Positions 25,863-33,564 of a stretch of DNA of 35,597 nt are shown here, in pieces (within the stretch, counting starts at the first letter, position 1; each line of letters begins with the position of its first letter). A model generated the notes under the pieces. That model worked only from the letters and a program-made list of their open reading frames with translations. It made no database searches and was not told where the DNA came from. The translations under genes were made by a program, and so were the position numbers. The stretch comes from Marisediminicola senii (GTDB taxonomy: Bacteria > Actinomycetota > Actinomycetes > Actinomycetales > Microbacteriaceae): positions 1 to 35,597 of the forward strand of contig NZ_JAALGE010000032.1 in NCBI RefSeq assembly GCF_011057645.1, read 5' to 3'.

Positions 25863-25922
25863 TGGCTAGTGTCAATAGCCAAATTGAAACTGATGAGCAG
25901 AATCGGCTATTGACACTAGCCA
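25863..25922. promoter_or_regulatory. Nested inverted operators between SRPBCC and TetR
   Basis: TGGCTAGTGTCAATAGCC (25863-25880) and its exact reverse complement (25905-25922) form an 18-bp inverted repeat with a 24-bp centre. Each arm is itself an operator: TGGCTA-N7-TAGCCA at 25863-25881 and CGGCTA-N7-TAGCCA at 25904-25922. TTGACA sits inside each, pointing outward, so the same sites form the -35 of both divergent promoters. This suits a TetR dimer repressing both sides; centres are 41 bp apart, about four helical turns. Confidence 0.85.
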
Positions 25923-25938
25923 GCGGGCCCGTCACGCT
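25910..25938 (+). promoter_or_regulatory. tetR promoter, likely leaderless
   Basis: TTGACA (25910-25915), 17-bp spacer and a weak CACGCT (25933-25938) place the transcription start at the ATG (25945). The -35 is exact, the -10 poor. No ribosome site precedes the ATG. Confidence 0.5.
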
Positions 25939-25944
25939 TGCCCC

Positions 25945-26556
25945 ATGCAACAGAACTCCACATCACCTCCCAGGCGCGGGCTGACCCGCGACCGCGTCGC
26001 CGAAGAGGCAGCGCTGCTCGCCGACGAGGTCGGCCTCGGCAAGCTCACGCTGACCGCCCTCGCCGACCGGCTCGGCGTTCGCCAGCCGTCGCTCTACAAG
26101 CACATCGATTCGATGGCGGGTCTGCACCGCGACATCGCCGTCCACGCGAAGAGGGAGCTGGGGGAGGTGCTCGCCCGGGCGTCCGTCGGCCGGTCGGGTG
26201 CGGATGCCATCACCGCGATGTCCCACTCCTATCGGGACTGGGCGGTGAAGCATCCAGCCCGCTATGAAGCGTCGAACCTCATGCCCGCCGCCGACGATGT
26301 CGAAGATGCCGCGGTCTCGCTCGCGGCCATTCAGGTCATCGCCGACGTGTTGACCGCCTACGAGCTCGACGGCGACGACGCCGTCGACGCCATCCGCGCA
26401 TTCCGCTCGACCCTGCACGGGTTCGTCTCGTACGAGTCGGCCGGCGCTTTCGCCTGGAGCGCGAATGTCGACCGCAGTTTCGGACGCCTGGTGAACGGCT
26501 TCATCGTCGCCCTGGCCCAGTGGAAAAGTTCACCCGCCAAACACCCGGGACTGTAA
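25945..26556 (+). CDS. TetR family regulator
   Basis: This is a 203-residue repressor. The helix-turn-helix (about 14-60) reads RDRVAEEAALLADEVGLGKL then ALADRLGVRQPSLYKHI. The C-terminal ligand domain (75-195) is of the WHG type (FRSTLHGFVSYESAGAF). It most likely binds the nested operator just upstream and represses both itself and the divergent SRPBCC gene. The SnoaL-like and AlkD genes follow on the same strand (53 and 19 bp gaps), so they may share the control. The inducer is unknown. Confidence 0.94.
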   Translation: MQQNSTSPPRRGLTRDRVAEEAALLADEVGLGKLTLTALADRLGVRQPSLYKHIDSMAGLHRDIAVHAKRELGEVLARASVGRSGADAITAMSHSYRDWAVKHPARYEASNLMPAADDVEDAAVSLAAIQVIADVLTAYELDGDDAVDAIRAFRSTLHGFVSYESAGAFAWSANVDRSFGRLVNGFIVALAQWKSSPAKHPGL

Positions 26557-26609
26557 TAATCCTCGAAAAATCCGCCCGATCCACCATCGCACCTCGAAGG
26601 AGAAACACC

Positions 26610-27071
26610 ATGGCATTCGCCGACAACGACACCGCCCAGCTCGACCGGAAAGCCGCCACCGCGCTCGTCGCGAAGTGGCTCGACCTGTGGAACGGCGACA
26701 CCGCGATCGCCGAAGAGATCATCTCGGACGATAACCGCGTGCACGCCGCGATGTTCGACGGGGGAGACGGCAGCGCAGTGGGCGGCATATCGGGAATGGT
26801 GAGCCTCGTCTCGCAGATGCGCTCGCTCATGTCCGACCTCGACTTCTCGGTCGAGGTCGGACCCATCGTCGACGGCGACCACGTCGTGGTGCGCTGGGTC
26901 GCGACCGGTCATTACGGCGGCGGAGTGCCAGGGGCCGGAGCGGCGGTCGGAACCGAGGTGACCTTCCACGGCACCGACATCCTGCGCGTCTCCGGCGACA
27001 AGGTTGTCGAGTACTGGCTGAACGCCGACACCATGGACCTGATGACCCAGCTGCAGGTCGGGGCCGGCTGA
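26610..27071 (+). CDS. SnoaL-like / ester cyclase family protein
   Basis: This is a 153-residue NTF2-fold protein. It has the family course: helix ATALVAKWLDLWNGDTAIAEEII, then VHAAMFDGG, a strand pair around DLDFSVEVGPIVDGDHVVVRW and ATGHYGG, and the end GTDILRVSGDKVVEYW. The last motif (D-x-x-R-x-x-x-x-K-I-x-E-x-W) is typical of SnoaL-like proteins. These may be cyclases, hydrolases or ligand binders; function is not predictable here. The ATG at 26610 follows AAGGAG; the frame open from 26520 overlaps the tetR end and is not used. Confidence 0.9.
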   Translation: MAFADNDTAQLDRKAATALVAKWLDLWNGDTAIAEEIISDDNRVHAAMFDGGDGSAVGGISGMVSLVSQMRSLMSDLDFSVEVGPIVDGDHVVVRWVATGHYGGGVPGAGAAVGTEVTFHGTDILRVSGDKVVEYWLNADTMDLMTQLQVGAG

Positions 27072-27090
27072 CGACACGAGGAGGGCGGCC

Positions 27091-27783
27091 ATGCCAGGCG
27101 CAGGGTTGACTGCAGCGTCAGTGCGCGCCGCCCTCGTGGCGGCCGCGCGCGAGACCGAACGCGCCAAGATCGCCACGCGCATGACCGACGACGTCACGAC
27201 GGTCATCGGGGTGCGCATGGCGACCGTCTTCGACATCGCGAAGGCGCACACCGCCATGACGCTCGACGAGGTCGACCGTCTGCTCGACAGCGACGCCTAC
27301 GAAGAGCGCATGGTCGCCGTCAGCGTGCTCGACTTCAAGGCCCGGCAGCGGCGAACGACACCGTCTGAGCGGCAGGCGCTGTATAACCTGTGGATGCGGC
27401 GGCTCGACCGTCTCGACACCTGGGACTACCTCGACCGCTCGGCCCCGCGAGTCGTCGGCGCGTTCCTGCTCGAGCGGCCACGCGACGTGCTGTTCGACCT
27501 CGCGCGCTCGCCGAATCGCTGGCACCGCAGGGCGTCGATCGTGGCCGCATTCTGGATCATCCGGGAGGGCGACATCGACGATCCGCACACTCTCGACCAC
27601 CCGCTGGCCCTCTGTGCGATGCTCGCGGCCGATGCCGAACGGTTCGTGCAGACGGCCGTCGGAACGGCGTTGCGCGAGATCGGCCGGCGGGATGCGGCGA
27701 GGCTTGAGACATTCCTCGCGCAGCATGGGGACACCCTTATAGCGGAGGCGCGACGGACCGCGCGCAGCGCGCTGTCGTCGTAG
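27091..27783 (+). CDS. DNA alkylation repair protein, AlkD-like
   Basis: This is a 230-residue HEAT-like glycosylase family protein that removes N3- and N7-alkylated purines. Key residues fit AlkD: W111 and D115 in TWDYLDRSAP (AlkD W109 and D113), and a later aromatic at W155 in SIVAAFWIIREGD. The end VGTALREIGRRDAARLETFLAQHG is typical. AGGAGG precedes the ATG at 27091, 19 bp after the SnoaL gene. Being third in a TetR-led unit is unusual for a repair enzyme and suggests induction by a reactive small molecule. Confidence 0.9.
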   Translation: MPGAGLTAASVRAALVAAARETERAKIATRMTDDVTTVIGVRMATVFDIAKAHTAMTLDEVDRLLDSDAYEERMVAVSVLDFKARQRRTTPSERQALYNLWMRRLDRLDTWDYLDRSAPRVVGAFLLERPRDVLFDLARSPNRWHRRASIVAAFWIIREGDIDDPHTLDHPLALCAMLAADAERFVQTAVGTALREIGRRDAARLETFLAQHGDTLIAEARRTARSALSS

Positions 27784-27835
27784 CCGACGTGATCCGGGCC
27801 TTGTCGAAATGCACCGCCCGTGGTTTCGTGGCGAC

Positions 27836-28615
27836 ATGGACACGGTCACTTCTGCAGACGGCACGTCGATCGCCTTCGAACGGACGGGCTCCGGGCCGGT
27901 CGTCGTCATCGTGAACGGGGCGATGTCGACCGCGGCGGATGCCGCGGACCTCGCGGCGGCGCTCGTCGGAACGGGGCTGTCGGCGATCGCCTACGACCGC
28001 CGCGGGCGCGGTTCGAGCGGAGACGTGAAGGGATCGACTCCCGACCGTGAGGTCGAGGACCTCGCGGCGGTGATCGATGTCGCAGGCGATGACGCCGCGA
28101 TCTTCGGCCACTCGTCGGGCGCGGTGCTCGCCCTGCTCGCCACGTCGGTCGGCGTGCCCAGCTCGGCGCTGTTCCTCTCCGAACCGCCATTCCGCTTCGG
28201 GGTACACGAACCCGCCCCGGATCTCGCCACGCGCCTGCAGGACCACGTCGACCGCGGCGAACCCGAGGAGGCGCTGATGACTTTCCAGCGCGACGCGGTC
28301 GGCCTGCCAGAGGAGATGATCGAGCAGATCCGCACCAGTGGTGTTCTCGCCTCCCTGGTTCCGCTCGCGCAATCCACCGTCTACGACACGCTGCTGACGA
28401 GCCAGGTGTCTACGCCGACACCCGCGATGCTCGGCGTCGCGCAGCCGGTGACCGTCATGCGGGGCGAGCAGACCTTCGCGGTGCTCGTGGCCGCTGCGGA
28501 TCGGCTGGCCTCCGCGATCGACCACGCCGAGCTCGTGGTCGTTCCCGAGTCGGTCATGCACCGGCCAGACCCCGCCGCCACCGCCCGCGTGATCAGCGAG
28601 CGAATGGCGCACTGA
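27836..28615 (+). CDS. Alpha/beta hydrolase
   Basis: This is a 259-residue hydrolase. Visible are the oxyanion-region strand GPVVVIVNGAMST, AYDRRGRGSSGD, the nucleophile elbow GHSSG (S93) and a C-terminal His in VMHRPDP. The acid residue is less clear. Members include esterases and C-C hydrolases; the substrate is unknown. The start ATG at 27836 is preferred because the domain begins right there; an ATG at 27809 would add nine residues. Neither has a good ribosome site. It lies 52 bp after the AlkD gene and may share its transcript. It is convergent with the XRE gene (7 bp gap). Confidence 0.88.
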   Translation: MDTVTSADGTSIAFERTGSGPVVVIVNGAMSTAADAADLAAALVGTGLSAIAYDRRGRGSSGDVKGSTPDREVEDLAAVIDVAGDDAAIFGHSSGAVLALLATSVGVPSSALFLSEPPFRFGVHEPAPDLATRLQDHVDRGEPEEALMTFQRDAVGLPEEMIEQIRTSGVLASLVPLAQSTVYDTLLTSQVSTPTPAMLGVAQPVTVMRGEQTFAVLVAAADRLASAIDHAELVVVPESVMHRPDPAATARVISERMAH

Positions 28616-28622
28616 TCCGCGG

Positions 28623-29483
28623 CTAGCGTGCCGGGTTCACCGCCCGGAGACGCGGGACGGTCGGAGGGACGCGCATTAGGGCGTGGCAGGTGGCTACGGC
28701 CACGGCATCCGCGGGTACGTAGACCATGAAGAGCAGGCCCTCGCCCATGAGTTCCATCGCCTCGTTGAAGAACGCGATCTCGCCATGGGTGGGGTGGGTG
28801 AATTGCTTGCGGGGCGACCGGCGCACCGCCACCTGGTTCTCATCCCACCACTCGACGAACTCGGGGCTGCGGGCGCGGAGCTCGGTGAGGAGCGCCGCGA
28901 GCCGCGCATCGTGCGGAAAGCGCACCGCGGCGGCCCTCAGGTGCGCGACTGCCTCTCTCGCGATGGTCTCCCAGTCCACCCAGAGATCGCGCATGCGCGG
29001 GTCGAGGAGCGTCATCCGCGCCAGGTTGCGATGCTCGGGTGGCAGCGTTGCCGGATCAATCCAGAGGATGCTGGTCGCGTCGTTCCATGCCACGAAATCG
29101 CCGATCGGAGTCACGACATAGGCGGGGGCCGGAGCCAGGGTCTCGAGCAGGGTCGTGACGGAGGAGCGGGTCTCGGCCGCATAGCTCCGTGGTTCGGCAA
29201 TGCCCGCGAGGAGGAACAGGTGGGAGCGCTCGCCCGCTCCCAGATTGAGCGCGGTCGCCAGTGCCCGCACGACGGGTAGCGACGGGTGTTCGTCGCGTCC
29301 CTGCTCCAGCCGGGTGTAGTAGTCGACGCTCACGCCGGCCAGAACGGCGACCTCCTCCCGTCGGAGCCCCGTGGTTCGCCGCTTGGTGTGCACCGGCAGT
29401 CCGACGTCCGCCGGGCCGACCCGTTGCCGACAGGCGCGGAGGAACGCACCCAGGCCTCCAGAACCGCGGTCGTCGATCACCAC
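28623..29483 (-). CDS. XRE regulator with MmyB-like ligand domain
   Basis: This is a 286-residue regulator. The N-terminal helix-turn-helix (about 10-80) includes RRTTGLRREEVAVLAGVS followed by VDYYTRLEQGRDEHPS, the signature of the MmyB-like group. The C-terminal domain (about 110-280) includes APAYVVTPIGDFVAWN, WETIAREAVAHLRAAA and the FTHPTHGEIAF motif of the PAS-like ligand domain. In related genomes such regulators stand beside the oxidoreductase they control. The GTG at 29483 is chosen because a GATAAT -10 ends 6 nt before it. The VOC gene is divergent. Confidence 0.92.
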   Translation of the reverse strand: MVIDDRGSGGLGAFLRACRQRVGPADVGLPVHTKRRTTGLRREEVAVLAGVSVDYYTRLEQGRDEHPSLPVVRALATALNLGAGERSHLFLLAGIAEPRSYAAETRSSVTTLLETLAPAPAYVVTPIGDFVAWNDATSILWIDPATLPPEHRNLARMTLLDPRMRDLWVDWETIAREAVAHLRAAAVRFPHDARLAALLTELRARSPEFVEWWDENQVAVRRSPRKQFTHPTHGEIAFFNEAMELMGEGLLFMVYVPADAVAVATCHALMRVPPTVPRLRAVNPAR

Positions 29484-29489
29484 CCGCCC

Positions 29490-29495
29490 ATTATC
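29490..29495 (-). promoter_or_regulatory. -10 element of the XRE gene, leaderless
   Basis: GATAAT on the minus strand (five of six bases of TATAAT) ends 6 nt before the GTG at 29483, so transcription should start on that codon. This supports the GTG over the upstream in-frame ATG at 29687. Confidence 0.6.
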
Positions 29496-29601
29496 CGACC
29501 CGAGTCCCCGCCGAGGGTGGTCCCCGCAGGGCCTCCCTCGGCGCCCCGCCCCAGCGCGACCTGGAGGCCCGGCGGGGGCAGGAGCACGCTCGACCCCAGG
29601 A

Positions 29602-29618
29602 CCCGACGCATGGTCGGG
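29602..29618. promoter_or_regulatory. Palindrome before the VOC gene
   Basis: CCCGAC, 5-bp spacer, GTCGGG, ending 19 bp before the VOC start codon and lying in the 154-bp divergent region with the XRE gene. It is a possible operator for that regulator. In GC-rich DNA a 6-bp repeat can also occur by chance. Confidence 0.4.
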
Positions 29619-29637
29619 CCGGGAAAGGGTTCGCATC

Positions 29638-29994
29638 ATGAAGACCATCTGGATCGAGATGGCAGCGCGGGATATCGACCGCGCCAATCAGTTCTACGCC
29701 ACCGTGTTCGGCCACGAACCGCCAGAGGTGATGAGGGACGCCGGCCGGGCCATCATCGTCATTCCGGGCGAACCGATCGTCTCGCTCAACGAGACGCCGG
29801 GGTTCGAGCCCAACGGCGACGGCACACTCCCTTATTTCGAAGCGGGGCGGCCCATCAGCGCTGCGCTCGACCGAATCGTCGCGGCCGGTGGAGCTGTCAC
29901 GGAGCACATCACGGAACGCCCTGGCTACGGCTTCTTCGCGATCGTCACTGACACCGAGGGCAATCACTTCTACGTGCATTCGGCGGACAGGTGA
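29638..29994 (+). CDS. VOC family (glyoxalase-like) protein
   Basis: This is a 118-residue vicinal-oxygen-chelate fold protein. It reads MKTIWIEMAARDIDRANQFY at the start, then FEPNGDGTLPYFEAG and the ending GYGFFAIVTDTEGNHFYVHS. This is the small glyoxalase/bleomycin-resistance form that often acts in detoxification, but no specific substrate can be named. Its ATG at 29638 has only a GGGAAAGGG stretch upstream. The stop overlaps the GTG of the next gene (GTGA), so the two are coupled. Confidence 0.9.
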   Translation: MKTIWIEMAARDIDRANQFYATVFGHEPPEVMRDAGRAIIVIPGEPIVSLNETPGFEPNGDGTLPYFEAGRPISAALDRIVAAGGAVTEHITERPGYGFFAIVTDTEGNHFYVHSADR

Positions 29995-30833
29995 AGGTCG
30001 CACTGCTCGGCACCGGCCGAATGGGCACGGAACTCGGGCGCCATCTGCCCGCGGCGGGCCACGACCTTCGCGTATACAACCGGACACCGGGAAGGGTCCG
30101 GGAGCTCGTCGCGATGGGTGCCTCAGCAGAACCGACTGCGGGGGATGCCGCGGCGGGCGCCGACGTTGTGCTGTCGGTGCTCTTCGGCCCAGATGCCGTT
30201 CGCGACCTCGTGGTCTGCCCCTACCCGGGCATTCCCGCCGGATCGCTCTGGATCGACGTCACGACGGTCGGGCCGAACGATGCGAGGGAGTTCGCAGGCT
30301 GGGCTGGCTCGAAATCGATCCGCTACGTTCACTCCCCGGTGATCGGTTCACTGGGTCCGGCGCGGGCCGGTGCGCTGGGAGTTCTGCTCGGCGGGGAGTC
30401 CTCCGCGATCGACGACGCGGTTCACCTGACCGCGCTGTGGTCGGACCCGGCCCGGGTGTTCGTATTCGATACTCCGGCGAGTGCTGCGGCAACGAAGCTC
30501 GCGGTCAACCTGGGGCTGGCGGTGGCAATCGAGGGGCTCGCGGAGGCGCTGGAACTCGGGCGAACGGCAGGCGTGGACACGGAGGTGTTGCTCGACGTCC
30601 TGGGCGCGTCGCCCCTCGGCGCGGTCGTTGGTGCGAAGCGGTCGATGATTGCCAGCGGCGACTTTCGGGATGCGCATTTTACGGTGAATGCGCTCGCCAA
30701 GGACATCTCGCTCGCCATGGCGGTGGCGTTGACGCCCCCTCCCGCCTTGGGCGCTGCTGCCGGCGCGCTCCACGGGGCGCAGCGCGCCGGGCGAGGGGAG
30801 TGGGATTTCTCCGTGATCGCCGCCCTGGCCTGA
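29991..30833 (+). CDS. NAD(P)-binding beta-hydroxyacid dehydrogenase-like protein
   Basis: This is a 280-residue protein of the 3-hydroxyisobutyrate dehydrogenase/GLYR family, close in style to imine-reductase-like proteins. The Rossmann loop is LGTGRMG (G7, G9, G12), followed by NRTPGRVRELVAMGA and TVGPNDAREFA. The helical C-terminal domain includes SAAATKLAVNLGLAVAIEGLAEAL with the probable catalytic-site lysine. The segment HSPVIGSLGPARAGALGVLLGG replaces the usual DAPVSGG. The start GTG overlaps the VOC stop. The pair is probably controlled by the divergent XRE regulator. Substrate unknown. Confidence 0.9.
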   Translation: MKVALLGTGRMGTELGRHLPAAGHDLRVYNRTPGRVRELVAMGASAEPTAGDAAAGADVVLSVLFGPDAVRDLVVCPYPGIPAGSLWIDVTTVGPNDAREFAGWAGSKSIRYVHSPVIGSLGPARAGALGVLLGGESSAIDDAVHLTALWSDPARVFVFDTPASAAATKLAVNLGLAVAIEGLAEALELGRTAGVDTEVLLDVLGASPLGAVVGAKRSMIASGDFRDAHFTVNALAKDISLAMAVALTPPPALGAAAGALHGAQRAGRGEWDFSVIAALA

Positions 30834-30878
30834 TTCGGCAGAAGTTGACTCCGCTGTAGCGTCACCGTCGACGTCGCG

Positions 30879-31454
30879 TCAGCGCACGACGTCGTAGATT
30901 GCCTTGATGACGCCGTTCGAGTAGGCCTCCGACTCTCGAAGCGACAGCGCCTGCCGGTCACGGTCGTCGGAGCTGAAGACCCTTTTGCCGGCGCCGAGGA
31001 GCACCGGGTAGATCAGGATGTTGTACCGGTCGATGAGGCCCGCATCGGCGAGGGTGCGGGCGAGCTCCGCGCTTCCGTGGATGAAGATCGCGCCACCGTC
31101 GGTCTGCTTGAGGGCCGCGACGTCGTCTGCGGACCGCAGGATCCCTGTCTCGCCCCAGCTGCCGAGGAGGGCGTCGGTCTGTATGGACGTGGACACCACG
31201 TACTTGGGCAGGTTCTGGTACGCGGCGTGGTCCTCCGACCCCGACCAGACCGGGGCGAACGCTTCGTAGCTTCGCCGACCGAACATGAGCGCGGTCGTCT
31301 CCCCGAGCTCGTCGCCCTTCAGCGAGAACGCCTCAGGAACGAACTCGTGCTCGAGCACCCAGCCCCCGCTGCGATGACCCTCGACCCGACCACCCGGGGA
31401 GTCGACGACGCCATCGAGGGTCATGAACCCCGTCCACACCAGTTCACGCGTCAT
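30879..31454 (-). CDS. RibD C-terminal / dihydrofolate-reductase-like protein
   Basis: This is a 191-residue reductase of the RibD C-terminal family: TGFMTLDGVVDSPGGR, then TTALMFGRRSYEAFAPVW, NLPKYVVSTS, GGAIFIHGSAELARTLADAG and DRYNILIYPVLLGAGKRVF. It should bind NADPH. Such small stand-alone copies are common in soil actinobacteria and lack a defined substrate; it is unlikely to be the main dihydrofolate reductase. The ATG at 31454 follows GAGGAGG; the frame open from 31505 lacks this. Convergent with the dehydrogenase gene. Confidence 0.93.
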   Translation of the reverse strand: MTRELVWTGFMTLDGVVDSPGGRVEGHRSGGWVLEHEFVPEAFSLKGDELGETTALMFGRRSYEAFAPVWSGSEDHAAYQNLPKYVVSTSIQTDALLGSWGETGILRSADDVAALKQTDGGAIFIHGSAELARTLADAGLIDRYNILIYPVLLGAGKRVFSSDDRDRQALSLRESEAYSNGVIKAIYDVVR

Positions 31455-31609
31455 TGCGGCCTCCTCGGGGCGAGCGTCATGCCGGTCTCGGTCGTGCGGC
31501 GCCATCGGCGCGCATCGTGAGCAACCCTAGGAGACGGCGGTCGTGGCATCCATAGTCAGACGCCAGACGGGTGGGGGACAATCGCAGCACGTGGTGGAAG
31601 GGAGCGCCG

Positions 31610-32236
31610 ATGAACCCCATGCTGAAGCCCGACCTGCCGCTGGTCGAGGTGCGGTCCCGAGCGGAATGGCGCGAGTGGCTCGCGGCGAACGCCGCGACCT
31701 CGACCGGCGTGTGGGCGGTGACCGTCAAGAAGGCGCGGCTCGAACCCGGTGACGAGTACGTGAGCGCACGGGACCTCAACGAGGAGTGCCTGTGCTTCGG
31801 GTGGATCGACTCGAAGCCGGCTGCAGTCGACGAGCGCCGGTCGGGACTGCTCTGCACGCCGCGCAGGCCGGGCTCGGGCTGGTCGAAGGTGAACAAGGAC
31901 CGACTCGAGCAGCTGCTGGCCGATGGGCAGGTCACCGCTGTCGGCCTAGCGCTCATCGACGCGGCGAAGGCCGACGGGTCGTGGAGCCGCCTCGACGCCG
32001 TCGACGCACTCGTCGTGCCTGACGACCTCGCGGTCGCGCTCGCCGAACGCCTAGGCGCGAGGTCCAACTTCGACGCGTTCCCGCCGTCGGCCCGCCGGGG
32101 CATCCTCGAATGGATCCAGAACGCAAAAAGACCCGAGACGAGATCGGCGCGGCTCGCCCAGACCGCGGAGCTCGCGGAGCAGAACATCCGCGCGCTGCAG
32201 TGGACGCCGCGGGAGGGGCGGTCGCCCGCGCAGTGA
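31610..32236 (+). CDS. YdeI/OmpD-associated family protein
   Basis: This is a 208-residue protein. The core has EWREWLAANAATSTGVWAV, then SARDLNEECLCFGWIDSKP and RPGSGWSKVNKDRLEQLLADGQ, and ends with the OmpD-associated part FPPSARRGILEWIQNAKRPETR. The E-x-x-C-F-G-W-I-D motif is the family hallmark. Molecular function is not known. The ATG at 31610 follows GAAGGGAG. It is divergent from the DHFR-like gene and precedes the LacI gene by 91 bp on the same strand. Confidence 0.92.
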   Translation: MNPMLKPDLPLVEVRSRAEWREWLAANAATSTGVWAVTVKKARLEPGDEYVSARDLNEECLCFGWIDSKPAAVDERRSGLLCTPRRPGSGWSKVNKDRLEQLLADGQVTAVGLALIDAAKADGSWSRLDAVDALVVPDDLAVALAERLGARSNFDAFPPSARRGILEWIQNAKRPETRSARLAQTAELAEQNIRALQWTPREGRSPAQ

Positions 32237-32327
32237 CCGGCGGTGCCGGATGATTCGGGGAGAGGTCGCGCGCGCATCCCGTCGCTGGGGGAGAATCAGG
32301 GGGTGCCCTGAAGCGAGCGGAGCGAGC

Positions 32328-33338
32328 ATGGACCCGGTGACCGTGGGCAAGCCCGCCACCATCTACGACGTGGCCCGCGCCGCCGGGGTCTCGCACCAGA
32401 CGGTCTCCCGCTACCTGCGCGGATATGACGGCATTCGACCGCAGACCCGGGGACGCGTCGAGGTCGCCATCAAGTCGCTCGGTTACCGGCCGAACCTCGC
32501 GGCACGGCTGCTGCGCTCCCGCACCTCGACGAGGATCGGCGCGCTCGCCCACGAGATGTCCGAGATGGGGCCGGCGCGCGTCGTGCAGGGCGCGTACCAG
32601 GCCGCCCGCAGGGCCGGGTACGTGCTCGACGTCGTGATGCTCGACGGGTACGACGATAAGTCGATCTCCGACGCGATCGACCTGCTCACCGAGCAGCAGG
32701 TGGCTGGGATCTTCGCCACCGCGCAGACCGACCGCGTAAAGGCGGTGCTGGAGCAGCATCCACGCAATATCCCGATCTTCATCGACTCGCGCATGCTGAC
32801 CACCGTCGACGGGCGCCCCAGCCCCAACAACGAGTTCGCCGGGCGTGTCGCTGCCGAGGCGCTGCTGGCGCTGGGGCACCGGACCATGGCGACCGTCACC
32901 GGCCCGATGGAGTGGCACGTCTCGCGCGACCGCCTCGACGGTTTCGCCGACGCCCTCGCCATTCACGGCCTGACGCCCGCCGCAGTGCTCGAGGGGGACT
33001 GGTCGCCCCGATCCGGATATGAGGCAGGGATGCTGCTGCCGATCGACACCGGCATCACCGGCGTCTTCGCCGCCAACGACCACATGGCGCTGGGTGTCAT
33101 CCGGGCGCTCGGGGAGCGGGGCATTCGCGTTCCCCACGACATGAGCGTGGTCGGCGTCGACGACATCCCCGAGGCGGCATTCCTCACGCCGTCGTTGAGC
33201 ACGGTACGCCTCGACTTCGAGGCGGAGGGCCACTACGCGATGAATTGCCTGATCGCCGAGATTGAGGGTCGTTCGACGCCTGTCGAGGATCCGCCGCACC
33301 CATTCCTGGTCGAACGGGATTCGACCAGGAGCCGCTGA
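32328..33338 (+). CDS. LacI family regulator
   Basis: This is a 336-residue sugar-responsive regulator. The N-terminal headpiece (about 10-62) reads ATIYDVARAAGVSHQTVSRY and continues with a hinge RPNLAARLLRSRTS. The periplasmic-binding-like domain (63-330) has IGALAHEMSE, FIDSRMLTTVDG, ALGHRTMATVTGP, GVFAANDHMALGVI and VVGVDDIPEAAFLTPSLSTVR. The effector is a sugar, probably the substrate or product of the GH42 enzyme encoded next. The ATG at 32328 follows GGAG. A near-perfect palindrome between this gene and the GH42 gene is its probable operator. Confidence 0.94.
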   Translation: MDPVTVGKPATIYDVARAAGVSHQTVSRYLRGYDGIRPQTRGRVEVAIKSLGYRPNLAARLLRSRTSTRIGALAHEMSEMGPARVVQGAYQAARRAGYVLDVVMLDGYDDKSISDAIDLLTEQQVAGIFATAQTDRVKAVLEQHPRNIPIFIDSRMLTTVDGRPSPNNEFAGRVAAEALLALGHRTMATVTGPMEWHVSRDRLDGFADALAIHGLTPAAVLEGDWSPRSGYEAGMLLPIDTGITGVFAANDHMALGVIRALGERGIRVPHDMSVVGVDDIPEAAFLTPSLSTVRLDFEAEGHYAMNCLIAEIEGRSTPVEDPPHPFLVERDSTRSR

Positions 33339-33349
33339 GAGCGCTCCCC
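33336..33349. promoter_or_regulatory. CebR/CelR-like operator match at the lacI stop
   Basis: TGAGAGCGCTCCCC matches 12 of 14 bases of TGGGAGCGCTCCCA, the operator of cellulose/cellobiose LacI regulators in actinobacteria. It begins on the stop codon of the regulator gene. It may be a second site for this regulator or for another LacI protein, or chance in GC-rich DNA. Confidence 0.35.
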
Positions 33350-33490
33350 TCCCCAAATGGCGGCGCGGGCGCTTCGACGACGCCTGCAGTCGGGCTGGCA
33401 GGCACGCTCCCGCCCGATAGCGCGGCCGTCGTCACGAATTCGTCACGGTGCTTGCGCATGCCGAGGTGGCGGGCGTAGGTTGCCTCTCGA

Positions 33491-33514
33491 GCGGATGTTA
33501 TCGACAACATCCGC
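33491..33514. promoter_or_regulatory. LacI-type operator before the GH42 gene
   Basis: Arms GCGGATGTT and AACATCCGC flank ATCGAC; the 24-bp site has only one mismatched pair. The core GTTATCGACAAC with a central CG is typical of LacI-family operators. It lies 50 bp upstream of the GH42 start codon. The rest of the 226-bp gap shows nothing else clear. Confidence 0.75.
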
Positions 33515-33564
33515 GTCGGCCCAGGGCGCATCGCCGCGCCCGCACGATGACACCGGAGTCATTC

